Assembly (NCBI RefSeq): GCF_900230285.1
Contig: NZ_OCNK01000002.1
Span: 310,001-374,000, forward strand
Length of the DNA stretch: 64,000 bases
Source: Blastococcus haudaquaticus
Lineage (GTDB): Bacteria; Actinomycetota; Actinomycetes; Mycobacteriales; Geodermatophilaceae
Direction: 5' to 3'
This document shows positions 25,589 to 34,096 of the stretch, piece after piece (position 1 is the stretch's first letter; every line of letters starts with the position of its first letter). Both the position numbers and the translations under genes were made by a program. Below the pieces are notes generated by a model. It made no database searches, had not been told where the DNA came from, and saw only the letters and a list, made by a program, of their open reading frames with translations.

Positions 25589-26766
25589 TGGCCGCCGTTC
25601 ACAGGGTCCTGATCCAGGGCGGGGGGATCGGTGGCCTGACGCTCGCCGCTGCGCTCGGCCAGCGTGGCATCGAGGTCGATGTCGTGGAGGCCTCCGGGCC
25701 GGACGCGGTCCTCGGCGTCGGGCTCAGCCAACCGAACAACGCCTTGACCGCTCTGGACGAGATCGGTGTCCGCGACGCCTGCCTCGAGGTCGGCTTCCCC
25801 TTCGAACCGCTCGCCATCTGGAACCCGGCGGGAGTGCAGGTCGCGGCGATCCCGCCGGCGGACGGGCGCTACGGCAAGCCGTCCAACAACGCGATCGGCC
25901 GCCCCGTCTACAACCGCATCCTTCGCGACGCCGCGGAGAAGGCCGGTGCCCGCATCCGCACCGGGGCCACCGTGTGGGACATGACGGAGGACGCCGACGG
26001 CGTCGAGGTCGAACTGGCCACCTGGACCGGCAAGCGCACCCCGCCCGTCCGCGACCTGGGCGCCGACAGCAACCGCTACGACCTGGTGGTCGGTTTCGAC
26101 GGTCTCCACTCGAGAATCCGGGAACACCTGTTCGGTGACCGGTACACCCCGGAGTACACCGGGTCCGCGTGCTGGCGGATCACCATGCCGCGCCCGGCCG
26201 ACCTCACCCACATCGCCTTCGCCATCAGCGGTCCTGCCAAAGCGGTGCTCACGCCGATCAGCGATGCGCAGATGTACTTCGGGCTCGTCACCCCCGAGCC
26301 GGGGAACCCGAGGTTCGACCCCGCCGACTTCGTCCGGCTCGCGAAGGAGCGCATGCAGGGCTTCTCCGGCCGGATCGGCGAGATGCGCGACAGCATCACC
26401 GAGGACAGCTACGTCAGCTACTCGCCGCTGTACCACGTGACCGTCCGGGAAGCCTGGTTCCGCGGGCGGATCGCGATCGCCGGTGACGCCGCCCACACGG
26501 CTCCCCCGCACATGGCTCAGGGCGCGGCCATGGCCGTGGAGGACGCTGTCACCCTCGCCGCGGCCCTCGACGAGCAGCAGACGCTGGACCGAGCGCTGGA
26601 CGCCTGGTTCCAGCGCCGGCGCGACCGTGCCCTGTTCGTCGCCGACATGTCGCTGGCGCTGCTCAAGCAGGAGTCCGGCGGGGACACCCTGACCCCCGAC
26701 GAGACCGAGCTGCTGAAGCTCGGCATCCCGGGCGCCCAGGCCCGCATCGCGCAGGAGGCCTATTGA
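25588..26766 (+). CDS. FAD-dependent aromatic monooxygenase (third type)
   Basis: The 392-residue class A flavoprotein hydroxylase has VLIQGGGIGGLTLAAAL at the N-terminus, the DG-type motif LVVGFDGLHSRIRE (Phe in place of the usual Ala), and IAIAGDAAHTAPPHMAQGAAMAVED. It is not a close copy of FMO-A or FMO-B. It lies upstream of a quinone-oxidoreductase-like gene and a LigM-like demethylase, so it may hydroxylate or decarboxylate the demethylated aromatic acid. The start is ATG 25588 (GTG 25579 is possible), coupled to the leader ORF. It overlaps the next gene by one base. Confidence 0.9.
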   Translation: MAAVHRVLIQGGGIGGLTLAAALGQRGIEVDVVEASGPDAVLGVGLSQPNNALTALDEIGVRDACLEVGFPFEPLAIWNPAGVQVAAIPPADGRYGKPSNNAIGRPVYNRILRDAAEKAGARIRTGATVWDMTEDADGVEVELATWTGKRTPPVRDLGADSNRYDLVVGFDGLHSRIREHLFGDRYTPEYTGSACWRITMPRPADLTHIAFAISGPAKAVLTPISDAQMYFGLVTPEPGNPRFDPADFVRLAKERMQGFSGRIGEMRDSITEDSYVSYSPLYHVTVREAWFRGRIAIAGDAAHTAPPHMAQGAAMAVEDAVTLAAALDEQQTLDRALDAWFQRRRDRALFVADMSLALLKQESGGDTLTPDETELLKLGIPGAQARIAQEAY

Positions 26767-27746
26767 TGCGCGCCTACGTGCTGCCGACCGAGGGCGTTGC
26801 GCCGGTATTCAGCGACGTCCCGCCGCCCGAGCCGGCCGACGGCGAGGTCCTGGTCCGGGTGACCGCGTCGTCGGTCAACCCGCACGACGCCATGGTCGCC
26901 AGCGGCGGCGCCGCTCGCTACATGACTTACCACTACCCCGTCGTGCTCGGCAGCGACTTCGCCGGCACGGTCGAGGCCCTCGGTGCCGGTGTCGACGACC
27001 TTGCGGTGGGCCGGCGGGTGTTCGGGCTGGTGCGCGAACTGGTCGCCGCGCGCGGCTCGTTCGGCGAGCTGGTCGCCGTCCCGCGGGACTGGGTCGTGCC
27101 CGTCCCCGACGGCGTGGAGGACGCAGCCGCCGGGGCGCTGGGACTGGCTGCGCTCACGGCGCTCCGCTGCGTCGAGGCGGTCGCCCCCGCCCCGGGCGAG
27201 GTGGTGCTCGTCAACGGCGCCACCGGAGGCGTCGGCAGCTACGCCGTGCAGATGCTCGTGGCCCGCGGCGCGACAGTGGTGGCCACCGCACGACCGGGCG
27301 AGGAGGAAAGGCACGTCCGGGACATGGGTGCGACCGACGTCGTCGACTGGTCCGCCGGCGACCTCGCCGAGCGCGTCCGCTCCCTGCACCCCGACGGCGT
27401 CGCCGCGATCGTCGACCTGGTCAACCGCAACACGGACACGTTCACCGCACTCGCCACCCGGGTGCTCGCCCGCGGGGGCCGGGTCGCGTGCACCGGTCAC
27501 GCGGCCGACCCCGACCGCCTGCCCGGCGTCCGCGCCACGAACGTGCGCGCCGAGGTCGACCAGGACGCACTTCGCACCATCGCCGACCTCGTCGGTGCCG
27601 GCCGGCTGCACGCACCGATCACCGCCACCTTCCCCTTCGACGAGGTCGCTACAGCCTTCGAAACGCTCCGGACGGGGGCCGTCGGCAAGCTCGCGATCGA
27701 GCAAACCACCTCCTCAGCCCCCCTCCCAGAACAGAGGACGACGTGA
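26766..27746 (+). CDS. Zinc-free medium-chain dehydrogenase, NADPH:quinone oxidoreductase-like
   Basis: The 326-residue protein is a medium-chain dehydrogenase/reductase. GroES-like N-terminal domain signs include VNPHDAM and VLGSDFAGTVEALG. The NADP-binding motif NGATGGVGSYAVQML follows at about residue 150. The catalytic zinc ligands of alcohol dehydrogenases are absent, as in quinone oxidoreductases and enoyl reductases. It may reduce a quinone or unsaturated carbonyl intermediate from the neighbouring monooxygenase. ATG 26766 overlaps the upstream TGA; the stop overlaps the GTG of the demethylase. Confidence 0.87.
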   Translation: MRAYVLPTEGVAPVFSDVPPPEPADGEVLVRVTASSVNPHDAMVASGGAARYMTYHYPVVLGSDFAGTVEALGAGVDDLAVGRRVFGLVRELVAARGSFGELVAVPRDWVVPVPDGVEDAAAGALGLAALTALRCVEAVAPAPGEVVLVNGATGGVGSYAVQMLVARGATVVATARPGEEERHVRDMGATDVVDWSAGDLAERVRSLHPDGVAAIVDLVNRNTDTFTALATRVLARGGRVACTGHAADPDRLPGVRATNVRAEVDQDALRTIADLVGAGRLHAPITATFPFDEVATAFETLRTGAVGKLAIEQTTSSAPLPEQRTT

Positions 27747-29074
27747 ACCTTCCCTCCCTGCAGAGCGGCATCGACCAGGCCGGTAGCCCGGTGAAGCTCC
27801 TCTGGAAGCCGGGCACGCCGCCGGTCACCGTGCCGGTCGTGCCTCCGGAGATCGCCGGCTGGCGCGCGGAGCAGCGCGCCTGGTACGACGGCGTCGCCTA
27901 CCTCGAGCTCTCCCACCACATGGCCGACCTGTTCGTGGAGGGCCCGGACGCCCTGCGCCTCCTCTCCCGGGTGGGGGCCAACAACTTCGAGAACTACGCC
28001 ATCGGTCAGGCCAAGCAGTTCATCGTCGTGAACGAGGAGGGCCTGCTCGTCCAGGACGGCATCCTGACCCGCCTGGCCGAGGACCGGTTCAACCTCGCCG
28101 GCATCGGCACCGCGGGCACCTGGGTGCAGCACGAGGCGGAACGAGGCGACTACGACGTCACGCTGACCGTCGACCCCGACTCCGCGTTCCGGGGCGGCGC
28201 CGACCCTGTTCTCTTCCGGTTCCAGATCCAGGGCGCCAGGGCGATGGCCTTCCTGGAGTCCGTCTTCGGCGGGCCGATGCCGTCGGTCAAGTTCTTCCAC
28301 TCGGGCGAGGTCTCGCTGGCGGGCAGGACGTTCCGGGCCCTCCGGCACGGCATGACCGGCCAGCCCGGTTTCGAGTTCTTCGGGGCGTGGGAGGACTACG
28401 CGCCGGTCCGCGAGGCGCTGCTGGCAGCAGGTGAGCAGTTCGGCCTCGTCCAGGTGGGAGGGCTGGCCTACTACACCGCCGGCGTCGTCGGCGGTTGGCT
28501 GGCGACTCCGGTGCCGGCCATCTACACGTCGGAGAGCACGGCTGCTTTCCGCAGCTTCACCAGTCTGTTCTCGTACGAGGGTCAGGGCGCTCTTCGGGGC
28601 AGCTTCTACTCGGACGACATCTCGGACTACTACCACTCCCCCTACGAGCTCGGCTACGGCCGCTCGGTCTCGTTCGATCACGACTTCATCGGGAAGGACG
28701 CCCTCGCCGCGGCGAAGGACAAGGTGCACCGGCAGAAGGTCACCTTGGTCTGGGACGCGGACGACGTGGCGGCGGTGTTCGGGCCGGAGCGGGACTTCTT
28801 CCTGAGCTACACCAAGGACCGTGTGGAGAAGGACTCCCGGCTCATCGGCCTGTCCGAGTACGCCACGTACATCGACCCCGCGGGGGCCATCCACTCCATC
28901 GCCACCATCGACCGAGAGCACGCGGAACCTGGCACGGAGGTCGAGCTGGTCTGGGGCGAGCACCCAGGACCCGGAACCGCGCCCGACGCCGACCTCGGCT
29001 TCTCGCGGATCAGGGCGACGGTGCAGCCCGCCCCCTACGACGACTACGCCCGCACGTCCTACCGAAAGTCCTGA
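27743..29074 (+). CDS. Aminomethyltransferase-family protein, LigM/DesA-like aromatic O-demethylase
   Basis: The 443-residue protein has the GcvT-like fold: LSHHMADLFVEGPDALRLLSRV, then NNFENYAIGQAKQFIVVNEEGLLVQDG and LGYGRSVSFDHDFIGKDAL. The first two segments resemble the tetrahydrofolate-dependent O-demethylases LigM and DesA, which move the methyl of vanillate, syringate or 3-O-methylgallate to folate. This suggests the island handles a methoxylated aromatic. The folate-recycling genes that accompany ligM elsewhere (metF, ligH) are not in this window. GTG 27743 overlaps the upstream stop. A sarcosine-type or other methyl donor cannot be excluded. Confidence 0.78.
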   Translation: MNLPSLQSGIDQAGSPVKLLWKPGTPPVTVPVVPPEIAGWRAEQRAWYDGVAYLELSHHMADLFVEGPDALRLLSRVGANNFENYAIGQAKQFIVVNEEGLLVQDGILTRLAEDRFNLAGIGTAGTWVQHEAERGDYDVTLTVDPDSAFRGGADPVLFRFQIQGARAMAFLESVFGGPMPSVKFFHSGEVSLAGRTFRALRHGMTGQPGFEFFGAWEDYAPVREALLAAGEQFGLVQVGGLAYYTAGVVGGWLATPVPAIYTSESTAAFRSFTSLFSYEGQGALRGSFYSDDISDYYHSPYELGYGRSVSFDHDFIGKDALAAAKDKVHRQKVTLVWDADDVAAVFGPERDFFLSYTKDRVEKDSRLIGLSEYATYIDPAGAIHSIATIDREHAEPGTEVELVWGEHPGPGTAPDADLGFSRIRATVQPAPYDDYARTSYRKS

Positions 29075-29107
29075 TGAGGACCAGGTCGGCCATCCTTCGA
29101 GCGACCG

Positions 29108-29124
29108 ACGGGTCTCCGACCCGT
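29108..29124. terminator. Small hairpin between convergent operons
   Basis: ACGGGTC-TCC-GACCCGT forms a perfect 7-bp stem with a 3-nt loop, 34 bp after the demethylase stop in the 177-bp gap before the convergent FMO-A gene. It lacks a T-run. Termination is a guess from position. I see no gene in the rest of the gap. Confidence 0.4.
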
Positions 29125-29251
29125 AGCGGGCTTCGAGAGGCGACGACGGTGGATCAGATCGCGGCCGCGGCCGGCCTGTGGCGGCGGGGAGGGCCGGTCG
29201 CACCGCCCGTCCGGCTGCCGGCGGATCGGCGTCTGCGTCGTCGGTGCTGCG

Positions 29252-30382
29252 TCAGGCAGGCCTGCTGGTCAGAACGGCGATCCGGCCCATGAGTGCGGGG
29301 ACGTCGCCCCGCTCGTGCGCCAGCTGCCAACGCGCGATCTGCACCGAAGCCTCCACCACCGCCTTCACCCGCTCGTAGCGCCGTTCCGAGAAGCTCGTCA
29401 GCAGCGCGTCGTCGACGGCGTCGGCACCGATGAGCAGCTCGGCGAGCACCGACGCGTCCTCGAGCGCCAACGCGGCGCCCTGGGCCAGGGTGGGCGGGCA
29501 GGTGTGCACGGCATCGCCGACGAGGACGACGCGGCCGCGATGCCACGGGGTGTCGAGCAGGTGCTCCTCGAACCACGTGTAGTTGATCTGCTCGGGGTCG
29601 GTGATCGACTCCCGGATCTCGTCCCAGGGCCCGTGGTAGGCCTCGGTCAGCCCGCGGACGATCGAGACCTTCTCCTCGTCGGTCACGGTCGTGCGGTCCT
29701 GGGCGTCCTCGACGATAAAGGCGTACAGCGACGACTGCGAGGTCGGGGTGACGCCGGCGATGTACAGCGGGCCGCCATAGGTGGCCTCCGAGCTGACGAC
29801 CTCCGCCGGCCGCGGCGCGAAGACCCGCCAGATGCCCATGCCGACCGAACGCGTCTCCAGCGGCACGTCCAGCAGCCGCCGGGTCCACGAGCGCAGTCCG
29901 TCGGCCCCGACCACCAGGTCGTAGCGGCCGGCGGAGCCGTCGGTGAACCGGACGTCGACCCCCGAGTCGTCCTGCGTCAGCTCCTGCAGCGTGGTGGAGA
30001 AGCGGAGCTTGACGCCGGCCCGCTCGGCCCGGCCCATGAGCACGCGGGCCAGGTCGGGGCGGTACATGCCCATGCTGGCGGGCAGGTCGGGACCGCCGGA
30101 CCGGTGCTCGGCGACCCGGGCCACGACTGTCGCCGCCGGGTCCGGCGCCCGGATCACCAGCTCCTCGGCGGGGTATCCCTGCGCGAGGCACTCGTCGAGC
30201 ACGCCCAGCTCCCGGAGCACGCGCAGCGCGTTGCCCTGCAGGGTGATGCCGGATCCGAGCGCAGTCACGTCGGGCTTGATCTCGACCAGGTCGACGCTCA
30301 CACCGGCGTCGGCCAGCAGGATGGCGGTGGCGGCGCCGACGACGCCGCCACCGACGACCAGGACGTTCTCCACGGCTGCCAT
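29252..30382 (-). CDS. FAD-dependent aromatic monooxygenase (FMO-A, copy 2)
   Basis: The 376-residue protein has exactly the length of FMO-A copy 1 and shares its motifs: VVGGGVVGAATA, ALGSGITLQGNALRVLR, VVGADGLRSWTRR and VGDAVHTCPPTLAQGAALALEDA. It would hydroxylate an aromatic ring with NAD(P)H and O2. ATG 30382 follows GAAGGAG. It is the last gene of the minus-strand operon that begins with the FAA hydrolase at 32338. Differences in the middle of the protein (the VFAPRPAEVVSSEATYGGPLYIAGV region) suggest the two copies serve different substrates. Confidence 0.92.
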   Translation of the reverse strand: MAAVENVLVVGGGVVGAATAILLADAGVSVDLVEIKPDVTALGSGITLQGNALRVLRELGVLDECLAQGYPAEELVIRAPDPAATVVARVAEHRSGGPDLPASMGMYRPDLARVLMGRAERAGVKLRFSTTLQELTQDDSGVDVRFTDGSAGRYDLVVGADGLRSWTRRLLDVPLETRSVGMGIWRVFAPRPAEVVSSEATYGGPLYIAGVTPTSQSSLYAFIVEDAQDRTTVTDEEKVSIVRGLTEAYHGPWDEIRESITDPEQINYTWFEEHLLDTPWHRGRVVLVGDAVHTCPPTLAQGAALALEDASVLAELLIGADAVDDALLTSFSERRYERVKAVVEASVQIARWQLAHERGDVPALMGRIAVLTSRPA

Positions 30383-30414
30383 GCGAGGACTCCTTCGTCC
30401 GGGATGGTGGAGGC

Positions 30415-31353
30415 TCAGACCGGCGGTGCGACGAACAGCCCGCGGTCGACGTCGTTGAAGCTCTCCTTGGCGACCAGCTCCTCGAACGGGTTCGCCGTCC
30501 CCCACTGGTCCTGGTTCTCCTCCTTCGAGACGTCGTAGACGCTCGGGTGCCAGGCGTCCTCGTCGAGCTTCTCCAGCTCGGTCGTGTACTCGATGGTGTT
30601 GCCGTGCGGGTCGAGGAAGTAGGAGAAGGTGTTGTCGCCGGCCATGTGGCGGCCCGGGCCCCACACCATGCGGGTACCGGCGCGCAGGAGCCGGCCGGTG
30701 CCGCGCATGTACTCGTCCAGGCCGCGCATCTCGAACGAGACGTGGTGCAGCGAGACGTGCGGTCCCTTGGCGATCGCCATGCTGTGGTGCTGCGGGTTGC
30801 ACCGCATGAACTTCATCAGCTCGCCGGCGTACGGGTGGATCAACGAGTCCGAGAGCGCGAAGTCCAGGTGCTGCTCGTAGAAGGCCTGGGTCCGGTTGGG
30901 GTCCGGCGAGTTGATGACCACGTGGGACAGGCGGACCGGGATCGCCTCGCGCTCCTCGATCCGGCGGTGCTGCCGGGTGGCGACGTCGGCCGAGACCTCG
31001 ATGGTGCGGCCGTCGACGTCGAAGAAGCGGAAGCCGTACCCGCCACCGGCCGTCTGGAGCACGCCGGGCTCGCTGATCAGCTGGACGCCGGCGGTGCCGA
31101 GGCGCTGGGCGAGCGCGTCGACGTCGGCTGCTGAACCGGCGCCGTAGGAGATGAGGTCGAGGCGCTTCTCGGCGTCCTTGCGCAGCCGGACGATGTACTG
31201 CTCCGGCGACCCCTGGGCGGCGAGGTAGACGAGGCCGTTCTCCTCACCGACCGGGGTCAGGCCCCAGAGGGTCGTGTAGAACTCGCGCTGCTTGTCGAAG
31301 TCGGGCACGGCCAGGTCGACGTGCCGCAGGTGGGTGATCAGGCGGTCGCTCAT
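30415..31353 (-). CDS. Type I extradiol ring-cleavage dioxygenase (copy 2)
   Basis: The 312-residue protein is a two-domain vicinal-oxygen-chelate enzyme. All six key residues of BphC-type enzymes can be placed: metal His (LSHVV), metal His (LHHVSFE), metal Glu (TIEYTTELE), plus the His of QHHS, the His of GRHMAG and the Tyr of SYF. The N-terminal half (HLRHVDLAVPDFDKQREFYTTLWGL) differs strongly from the dioxygenase at 21036, so the pair is not a recent gene copy although both sit beside an FMO-A. ATG 31353 lies 16 bp downstream of the FAA-hydrolase stop. Likely substrate: a catechol made by the pathway monooxygenases. Confidence 0.92.
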   Translation of the reverse strand: MSDRLITHLRHVDLAVPDFDKQREFYTTLWGLTPVGEENGLVYLAAQGSPEQYIVRLRKDAEKRLDLISYGAGSAADVDALAQRLGTAGVQLISEPGVLQTAGGGYGFRFFDVDGRTIEVSADVATRQHRRIEEREAIPVRLSHVVINSPDPNRTQAFYEQHLDFALSDSLIHPYAGELMKFMRCNPQHHSMAIAKGPHVSLHHVSFEMRGLDEYMRGTGRLLRAGTRMVWGPGRHMAGDNTFSYFLDPHGNTIEYTTELEKLDEDAWHPSVYDVSKEENQDQWGTANPFEELVAKESFNDVDRGLFVAPPV

Positions 31354-31369
31354 CGGTGTCTCCAGTGGT

Positions 31370-32338
31370 CTATTCGTCGACGCAGCGGTTGGCCTGCGCG
31401 CCGAGGCCGGTGATGGTCGAGTCCATGCGGTCGCCGGCGCGGAGCAGGCGTCCCCGGGGCAGGCCGTTGCCGGCGGGGCTGCCGGTGAGCACCAGGTCAC
31501 CGGGCAGCAGGGTCGCGACGCTCGAGCAGTGGGCGATGACGTGCGCGACGTCGAAGAGCATGTCCTTGGTCGACTCGTCCTGCATGACCTCGCCGTTCAG
31601 CCGAAGGGTCAGGCGGAGGTCTCCGGGATCGGGCACCGCCGCGCGCGGGACCACGACCGGCCCGGTGGGCAGGAAGGTCGGCGAGTTCTTCGCCGCCAGC
31701 CAGTCCGCGCCCAGGGCGGGGGCGTCCTTGCGGAAGATCCGCTCGCGCAGCGTGAGGTCGTTGACGATGGTCCAGCCGGCGACGACGTCGAGGGCGTCCT
31801 CCGGGGACACCCGGCGGGCGCGGCGGCCGATCACCGCGGCGAGCTCGAGCTCCCAGTCCGGCTGCTTGCCGTCCGACGGCAGGACGACGTCGTCGTACGC
31901 GCCGCAGATGGCACTCGGGAGGCCCTGAAAGACGTACGGCGGGTGCTCCAGGCGGGTGTCCATCTCCGCCGCGGCGTCTGCCCGGACCTGCTCGACCGTC
32001 CGGCCGTCCGAACCATCGGCGTGCGCGACGGCGATGTCGATGACGTGCGTGCGGTAGTTGGCGCCCGCCTGGAACACCTGCCGCGGCTCGACCGGCGCGA
32101 GCACGGTCAGTCCTGCCAGCGGCTGCCAGCCGTCGCTGCTCCCGGCCAGCTCGTCGAGCACCGGCAGCGCGTCGTCCCAGCGGTCGAGCAGCTGCCGCGT
32201 CGAGGAGGGCTGCCCCAGCGCCGAGGAGGCGGACAGGTCGAGGGCGCGGTCCCCGGAGACGAGCGCGGGGAACGGCCGCCCGTCGGCAGAGAGCCGGGCG
32301 AGGGCCCAGGATCCGGCGTGGTCGATGGTGGTTGGCAC
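31370..32338 (-). CDS. FAA hydrolase family protein, paralogue of 19000-19986
   Basis: The 322-residue protein has VLAPVEPRQVFQAGANYRTH and DWELELAAVIGRRA with the acidic ligands, plus GDLVLTGSPAGNG. The usual NDxSARD motif reads NDLTLRER here, so the metal-binding Asp is kept but the following active-site residues differ from the copy at 19000. It probably acts on the ring-cleavage product of the dioxygenase encoded downstream. GTG 32338 is preferred over ATG 32350 because a -10 GATGCT (32351-32346) overlaps that ATG and lies 7 bp from the GTG, so the mRNA should be leaderless. Confidence 0.87.
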   Translation of the reverse strand: MPTTIDHAGSWALARLSADGRPFPALVSGDRALDLSASSALGQPSSTRQLLDRWDDALPVLDELAGSSDGWQPLAGLTVLAPVEPRQVFQAGANYRTHVIDIAVAHADGSDGRTVEQVRADAAAEMDTRLEHPPYVFQGLPSAICGAYDDVVLPSDGKQPDWELELAAVIGRRARRVSPEDALDVVAGWTIVNDLTLRERIFRKDAPALGADWLAAKNSPTFLPTGPVVVPRAAVPDPGDLRLTLRLNGEVMQDESTKDMLFDVAHVIAHCSSVATLLPGDLVLTGSPAGNGLPRGRLLRAGDRMDSTITGLGAQANRCVDE

Positions 32339-32345
32339 GGTGGCT

Positions 32346-32393
32346 AGCATCAGCCGCCCGGTGGGCCCGGTGGAAACGCCGCTTCCGTATGCC
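32346..32393 (-). promoter_or_regulatory. Predicted promoter/operator of the second ring-cleavage operon
   Basis: On the minus strand, GGCATACGGAA starts at 32393 and the TTTCCA -35 ends at 32371. A -10 GATGCT lies at 32351-32346 after 19 bp. The 23 bp 32371-32393 match the amidohydrolase promoter (8634-8656) at 17 positions, and the -10 hexamer is identical. Confidence 0.5.
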
Positions 32394-32440
32394 TGCCCAT
32401 CCGGCGGGCTTATGGCCCAGCTCACAGAGGAGTGCCGACG

Positions 32441-33376
32441 GTGGAGCTGCCCAGCCTGGACCTCAACCTCGTCGTCGTCCTCCACGCCCTGCTGGAGGAG
32501 CGCAACGTCACGCGCGCCGGCGAGCGGGTCGGGCTGAGCCAGCCGGGCACGAGTGCGGCACTGGCCCGGCTGCGCCGCCACTTCGACGACCCGCTGCTGG
32601 AGCGGGTCGGCACGGTGTACGAACTCACCCCGCTCGCCCAGGCCCTCCAGGGGCAGCTGGGCTCGACGATGGAGCAGCTGCAGCGGGTGCTGGCCGCCCA
32701 GCCGCGCTTCGACCCGCTCACCACCGACCGGCGGTTCACGGTGGCGTGCTCGGACTCCGTGCTCACCATGCTGGGACCCGCACTGGTCGCCGCGGTCACC
32801 CGCGCGGCGCCACGCGCGAGTCTCGACTTCCGCTCGCTGGACAAGCGGGTCGCCACCGACCCCCTGGCGCTGCTCCGCGACGTCGACGTGCTGATCGTGC
32901 CGAGGGGACTCTTCTCGCTGCCCGACGTGCCGAGCGTGGAGCTCTACCGCGACCGCTGGGTGTGCGCGACGTGGCGTGGCAACACCGCGGTCGGCGACCG
33001 GCTCACCCTCGAGGACGTCGCCCGCGCCCGGTGGGTCATGCCCTTCCAGGAACTCCTCATGGCCTCTCCCGCCGACGCCGCACTCGCGACGCTGGGCGTC
33101 GACCGCCACTGCGCGGTGCGTGTGGAGAGCTTCAGCGCGCTCGACCGCCTGGTGGTCGGAACGGAACTGCTGGTGCTCTTCCACGAGCGGCTCGCCGGCG
33201 ATCTCACGGCTGGAGACCTACGGGTGGTCCACCTCCCGGTCCAGCTGCCGCCGATCACCGAGACGGCCTGGTCGCACCCCAGCCGTCAGCTCGACCCCGG
33301 GCACCGCTGGTTCCTCGATGCCGTCACCGAGGCGGGCGCAGGGCTGGTCCAGCCGGGGACGTCGGCCAGCAGGTAG
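32441..33376 (+). CDS. LysR-type transcriptional regulator
   Basis: The 311-residue regulator has the LysR DNA-binding region LDLNLVVVLHALLEERNVTRAGERVGLSQPGTSAALARLRR and an effector domain starting FTVACSDSVLTMLG. GTG 32441 follows AGGAG by about 9 nt (GTG 32432 is less well placed). It diverges from the FAA hydrolase/dioxygenase/FMO-A operon, its likely target. Its last 91 bases overlap the 3' end of the TetR gene on the other strand. Confidence 0.92.
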   Translation: MELPSLDLNLVVVLHALLEERNVTRAGERVGLSQPGTSAALARLRRHFDDPLLERVGTVYELTPLAQALQGQLGSTMEQLQRVLAAQPRFDPLTTDRRFTVACSDSVLTMLGPALVAAVTRAAPRASLDFRSLDKRVATDPLALLRDVDVLIVPRGLFSLPDVPSVELYRDRWVCATWRGNTAVGDRLTLEDVARARWVMPFQELLMASPADAALATLGVDRHCAVRVESFSALDRLVVGTELLVLFHERLAGDLTAGDLRVVHLPVQLPPITETAWSHPSRQLDPGHRWFLDAVTEAGAGLVQPGTSASR

Positions 33377-33993
33377 CGGGCTGCGGTGTTCCCGAGGTCG
33401 GCGACGAAGCGCTCGTCGTCGACCGGCGTCGGCGTCGCGAACCCCGGCCCGTACGCCACCCGGATGATCGACGTGGCGAAGACCGTCCCGAAGCACGAAC
33501 GGACGGCGGCCTCCGGGTCGTCGTGGCGGATGGCCCGGCGGGCGGCCAGCACCACCTGGACGAAGCCCTCGCCCAGCTCCTGGCTGTAGCGCGAACCCCG
33601 TCGGCGCACCTCGTCGTGCACGGCCGAGATCAGGACGACGGCGCGCAGGAACCGCTGGTGGCGGAAGGAGATCCCCACCATCTCGGCGACGGCGGCGCGC
33701 ACCAGCTCGGCGGGCGGCAGGCCGGCCCACCGCTCCTCGTCGGCGAAGAGGTGCTGCTCCTCGCGCAGCCGGCCGACGCCGTGCTCGTAGACGGCCAGGA
33801 AGAGCGCGTCCTTGCTCGTCGTCCGGGCGTAGATGGCGGTGGGTGCCACGTGCGCCCGCTCGCACACCGCCGCGATGGTGAACGCCTCGTAGCCGCCGTC
33901 CTCGAGGAGGGCCACGCCCGCGTCGAGGACGCGGTTCCACGCCTCCCGGCTCCGCTGCTGCTTGGGCGGTCGCACCTCGAGCTCGGCATCCAC
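33286..33993 (-). CDS. TetR-family transcriptional regulator
   Basis: The 235-residue regulator has the TetR DNA-binding domain at residues 12-60 (RSREAWNRVLDAGVALLEDGGYEAFTIAAVCERAHVAPTAIYARTTSKDALF) and a helical ligand domain. It diverges from FMO-B copy 2, and the shared region carries a large two-part palindrome overlapping a promoter. It probably represses itself and that gene until a pathway compound binds. Its 3' end overlaps the convergent LysR gene by 91 bp, and the tail after about residue 215 is low in structure. Confidence 0.92.
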   Translation of the reverse strand: MDAELEVRPPKQQRSREAWNRVLDAGVALLEDGGYEAFTIAAVCERAHVAPTAIYARTTSKDALFLAVYEHGVGRLREEQHLFADEERWAGLPPAELVRAAVAEMVGISFRHQRFLRAVVLISAVHDEVRRRGSRYSQELGEGFVQVVLAARRAIRHDDPEAAVRSCFGTVFATSIIRVAYGPGFATPTPVDDERFVADLGNTAARYLLADVPGWTSPAPASVTASRNQRCPGSS

Positions 33994-34013
33994 GTGCCCA
34001 TCCTCTCCGATGC

Positions 34014-34074
34014 TTGACAGAACAGTGACGCGCGCTACAGTTCGGCGCTAACTGTAGCGCTCGCTACTGTTCTG
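34014..34074. promoter_or_regulatory. TetR operator: nested palindrome over a -35/-10 promoter
   Basis: Inner arms GCGCTACAGTT (34032-34042) and AACTGTAGCGC (34050-34060), and outer arms CAGAACAGT (34018-34026) and ACTGTTCTG (34066-34074), all share the same centre at 34046. The plus-strand promoter TTGACA (34014-34019) with TACAGT (34036-34041, 16-bp spacer) lies within it. Binding would block transcription of FMO-B and probably of tetR. Confidence 0.8.
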
Positions 34075-34096
34075 CTCGAACACACCGAGGTGCTCG

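Noticed and set aside
29154-29252. A gene continuing past the FMO-A copy 2 end
   Set aside because: The frame is a shadow with Arg-rich sequence and no ribosome site; the gap holds only a small hairpin.
31370-32350. ATG 32350 as start of FAA hydrolase copy 2
   Set aside because: It would overlap the predicted -10 GATGCT, and no ribosome site is present; GTG 32338 fits a leaderless start.
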